DNA of 64,000 bases. Origin: Agelaius tricolor (lineage: Eukaryota; Chordata; Aves; Passeriformes; Icteridae). Both the position numbers and the translations under genes were made by a program. The notes beneath the pieces were generated by a model. It made no database searches. It was not told where the DNA came from and saw nothing but the letters and a program-made list of their open reading frames with translations. Shown here one piece after another: positions 62,263 to 64,000 of the stretch. The stretch is taken from positions 1,904,166-1,968,165 of the forward strand of contig JALJCS010000055.1 in assembly GCA_023055355.1 (NCBI GenBank), read 5' to 3'. Every line of letters starts with the position of its first letter. Position 1 is the first letter of the stretch.

Positions 62263-62389
62263 ATTCAGGTTTCTTACTACCCCCCTGGGCAGTACCCCAA
62301 CTCCAGCCAGCAATACCGACCCCTCAGTCACCCAGTGGCCTACAGCTCCCAGCGCCCCCAGCAGCTCCCCCAGCAGTCCCAGCAGCCAG
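62263..62389 (+). CDS. R3HDM2: R3HDM2 coding exon 15
   Basis: A 127-nt exon between tgcccctgacag and gtaagg, leaving in phase 1. It encodes residues 542-583 plus the first base of a Gly codon: IQVSYYPPGQYPNSSQQYR, then PLSHPVAYSSQRPQQ and LPQQSQQP. This is the Gln/Pro-rich C-terminal region. No following exon is visible; the rest of the window is tandem repeat. Confidence 0.94.
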
Positions 62390-62594
62390 GTAAGGGGCTG
62401 GAAAAGGGCTAAAAAGGGCTAAAAAGGGTTAAAAAGGGGTTAAAAAGGGCAAATCTCCCTTTGCTGCTGCTGTTGTTGGCCCCAGGGGTCTCCCCTGCGC
62501 TCTCTGGGGTTGGGTTGTGGCTGCTCGTGGGTGGAAGCTGGGGGTGTCTGTGTCCTTCCCTCCCTCTCCTCATTGCTCACTGAGGCACTGAGAT

Positions 62595-64000
62595 GGGTTT
62601 AAACCCCACTGAGGGCTGCCTGGGGGGTTTAAAGGCAGGAGTTCCCTTGGGTGTGTTTAAATCTGCTCCAGTCTTCCCCATTCTTCAGCAGGAGGTGGGG
62701 GCAGAAGCAGGATGCGATTCCCTAAGTTTATTATTAATTCCCTACATTTTAAATTTGGGGTTATTTCCCAAATTTAAGTTTATTTCCAAATTTTATTTCC
62801 AACTGGGAAGTGACTCCATTGAAACCCTGTTCTGGCACTGAGGGGCTGCCAGGGGAATTCAAAGCCAGGAGCTTCCCTTGGGTGTGTTCACATCTGCTCC
62901 AAGGGAAGCCCTTTCCCCAATTTTCACCAGGAGCAGGATTTGATTCCCTAAATCTTGAATCTGGAGTTATTTACTCCCTAAATCTTAAATCTGAGGTTAT
63001 TTATTCCCTAAATCTTAAAACTGGGGTTATTTCCCATGTCCAGCTGGGAAGTGACTCCATTGAAACTCTGTTCTGGCAGGGGAATTTAAAGCCAGGAGCT
63101 TCCCTTGGCTGTGTTTAGATCTGCTCCAAGGGAAACCCTTCCCAATTCTTCAGCAGGAAGTGGGGGCAGAAGCAGGATTTGATTCCCTAAACCTTAAATC
63201 TGGGGTTATTTATTCCCTAAATCTGAAATTTGTTGTTATTTCCCATGTCCAGCTGGGAAGTGACTCCATTAAACCCTGTTCTGGCACTGAGGGGCTGCCA
63301 GGGGAATTTAAAGCCAGGAGCTTCCTTGGGTGTGTTTAAATCTGCTCCAAGGGAAGCCCTTTCCCCTCTCTTCAGCAGGAGGTGGAGATAGAGGCTGGAT
63401 TTGATTCCCTAAATCTTAAATCTAGGGTCATTTACTCCCTAAATCCTAAATCTGGGGTTATTTCCCATGCCCAACTCTAAGTCACTCCATTCCAACCCTG
63501 TTCTGGCACTGAGGGGCTGCCAGGGGAATTTAAAGCCAGGAGCTTCCCTTGGGTGTGTTCACATCTGCTCCAAGGGAAACCCTTCCCAATTCTTCATCAG
63601 GAGCAGGATTTGATTCCCTGAATCCTAAATCTGGGGTTATTTATTCCCTAAATCTTAAATTTGGAGTTAATTCTCATGTCCAGCTGGGAAGTGACTCCAT
63701 TGAAACCTCCATTGAAACTCTGTTCTGCCAGGGGAGTTTAAAGCCAGGAGCTTCCTTGGGTGTGTTTAAATCTGCTCCAAGGGAAGCCCTTTCCCCATTC
63801 TTCACCAGGAGCAGGATTTGATTCCCTGAATCTTAAATCTGGGGTTATTTATTCCCTAAATCTTAAATTTGGGGTTATTTCCCATGTCCAGCTGGGAAGT
63901 CACTGCATTAAAATCCTGTTCTGGCACTGAGGGGCTGCCAGGGGAATTTAAAGCCTGGAGCTTCCTTGGGTGTGTTTAAATCTGCTCCAAGGGAAGCCCT
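62595..64000. repeat. Tandem array, unit about 200-240 bp, over six copies
   Basis: Units contain GGGGCTGCCAGGGGAATTTA, AAGCCAGGAGCTTCCCTTGG, GTGTGTTTAAATCTGCTCCA, GGATTTGATTCCCTAAATC and GTCCAGCTGGGAAGTGACTC. It runs off the right edge within intron 15. Confidence 0.95.

Overview
This window is vertebrate nuclear DNA, most likely from a songbird. The evidence is GT-AG-spliced short exons of a conserved vertebrate gene, avian CR1 LINE 3-prime ends, and a dispersed LTR-like element of the kind I associate with passerine genomes. There is no prokaryotic gene organisation. The density of tandem repeats and the GC-rich exons resemble avian dot microchromosomes; that placement is inference.

The only gene I can support is R3HDM2 (R3H domain containing 2), plus strand. 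Its first 15 coding exons lie between 31136 and 62389. All splice phases agree: 1,750 coding bases give 583 complete codons plus one base. The exons encode the charged N-terminus, the R3H single-stranded nucleic acid binding domain (R202 and H206 in exon 7), the SUZ domain (exons 8 and 9), a Ser-rich segment, a polyglutamine-bearing exon and the start of the Pro/Gln/Ser-rich C-terminal region. The remaining exons and the 3-prime UTR lie beyond the right edge. The 31 kb before the ATG hold no recognisable coding exon. They contain one candidate noncoding exon (about 11225-11587) and a compact promoter-like block (20394-20500) with RFX-type X-boxes and a palindromic pair of CCAAT boxes.

By rough estimate, three quarters of the window is tandem repeat. 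There are more than 30 different arrays, with units from 4 bp to about 400 bp, and nearly every long intron has its own family. Layout: 1-3.6 kb, AT-rich array with about 170-bp units; 4.2-6.7 kb, polypurine array; 7.4-8.2 kb, 165-bp array; 8.6-11.2 kb, array carrying a CR1 tail; 12.7-14.0 kb, TTTTCC array; 14.5-16.9 kb, 400-bp array; 17.1-17.7 kb, AT-rich; 18.9-20.3 kb, array that flips orientation; 20.3-20.6 kb, promoter-like block; 21.7-23.1 kb, C-rich array; 24.4-25.8 kb, 30-bp array; 26.3-27.7 kb, 360-bp array; 28.4-31.0 kb, long array; 31.1-62.4 kb, R3HDM2 exons between further arrays; 62.6-64 kb, 220-bp array.

The most interesting theme is that repeat expansion touches the splicing signals. 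The exon 14 acceptor with its first codons sits in a tandem array, the end of exon 8 with its donor is copied 607 bp downstream, exon 6 is flanked on both sides by the same minisatellite, and a pentamer array starts inside what looks like a former exon. Exon 12 stays in frame only with an internal acceptor, and a second frame is open across exons 12-15. Long open frames inside the arrays are artefacts of period and composition, and I do not call them genes.
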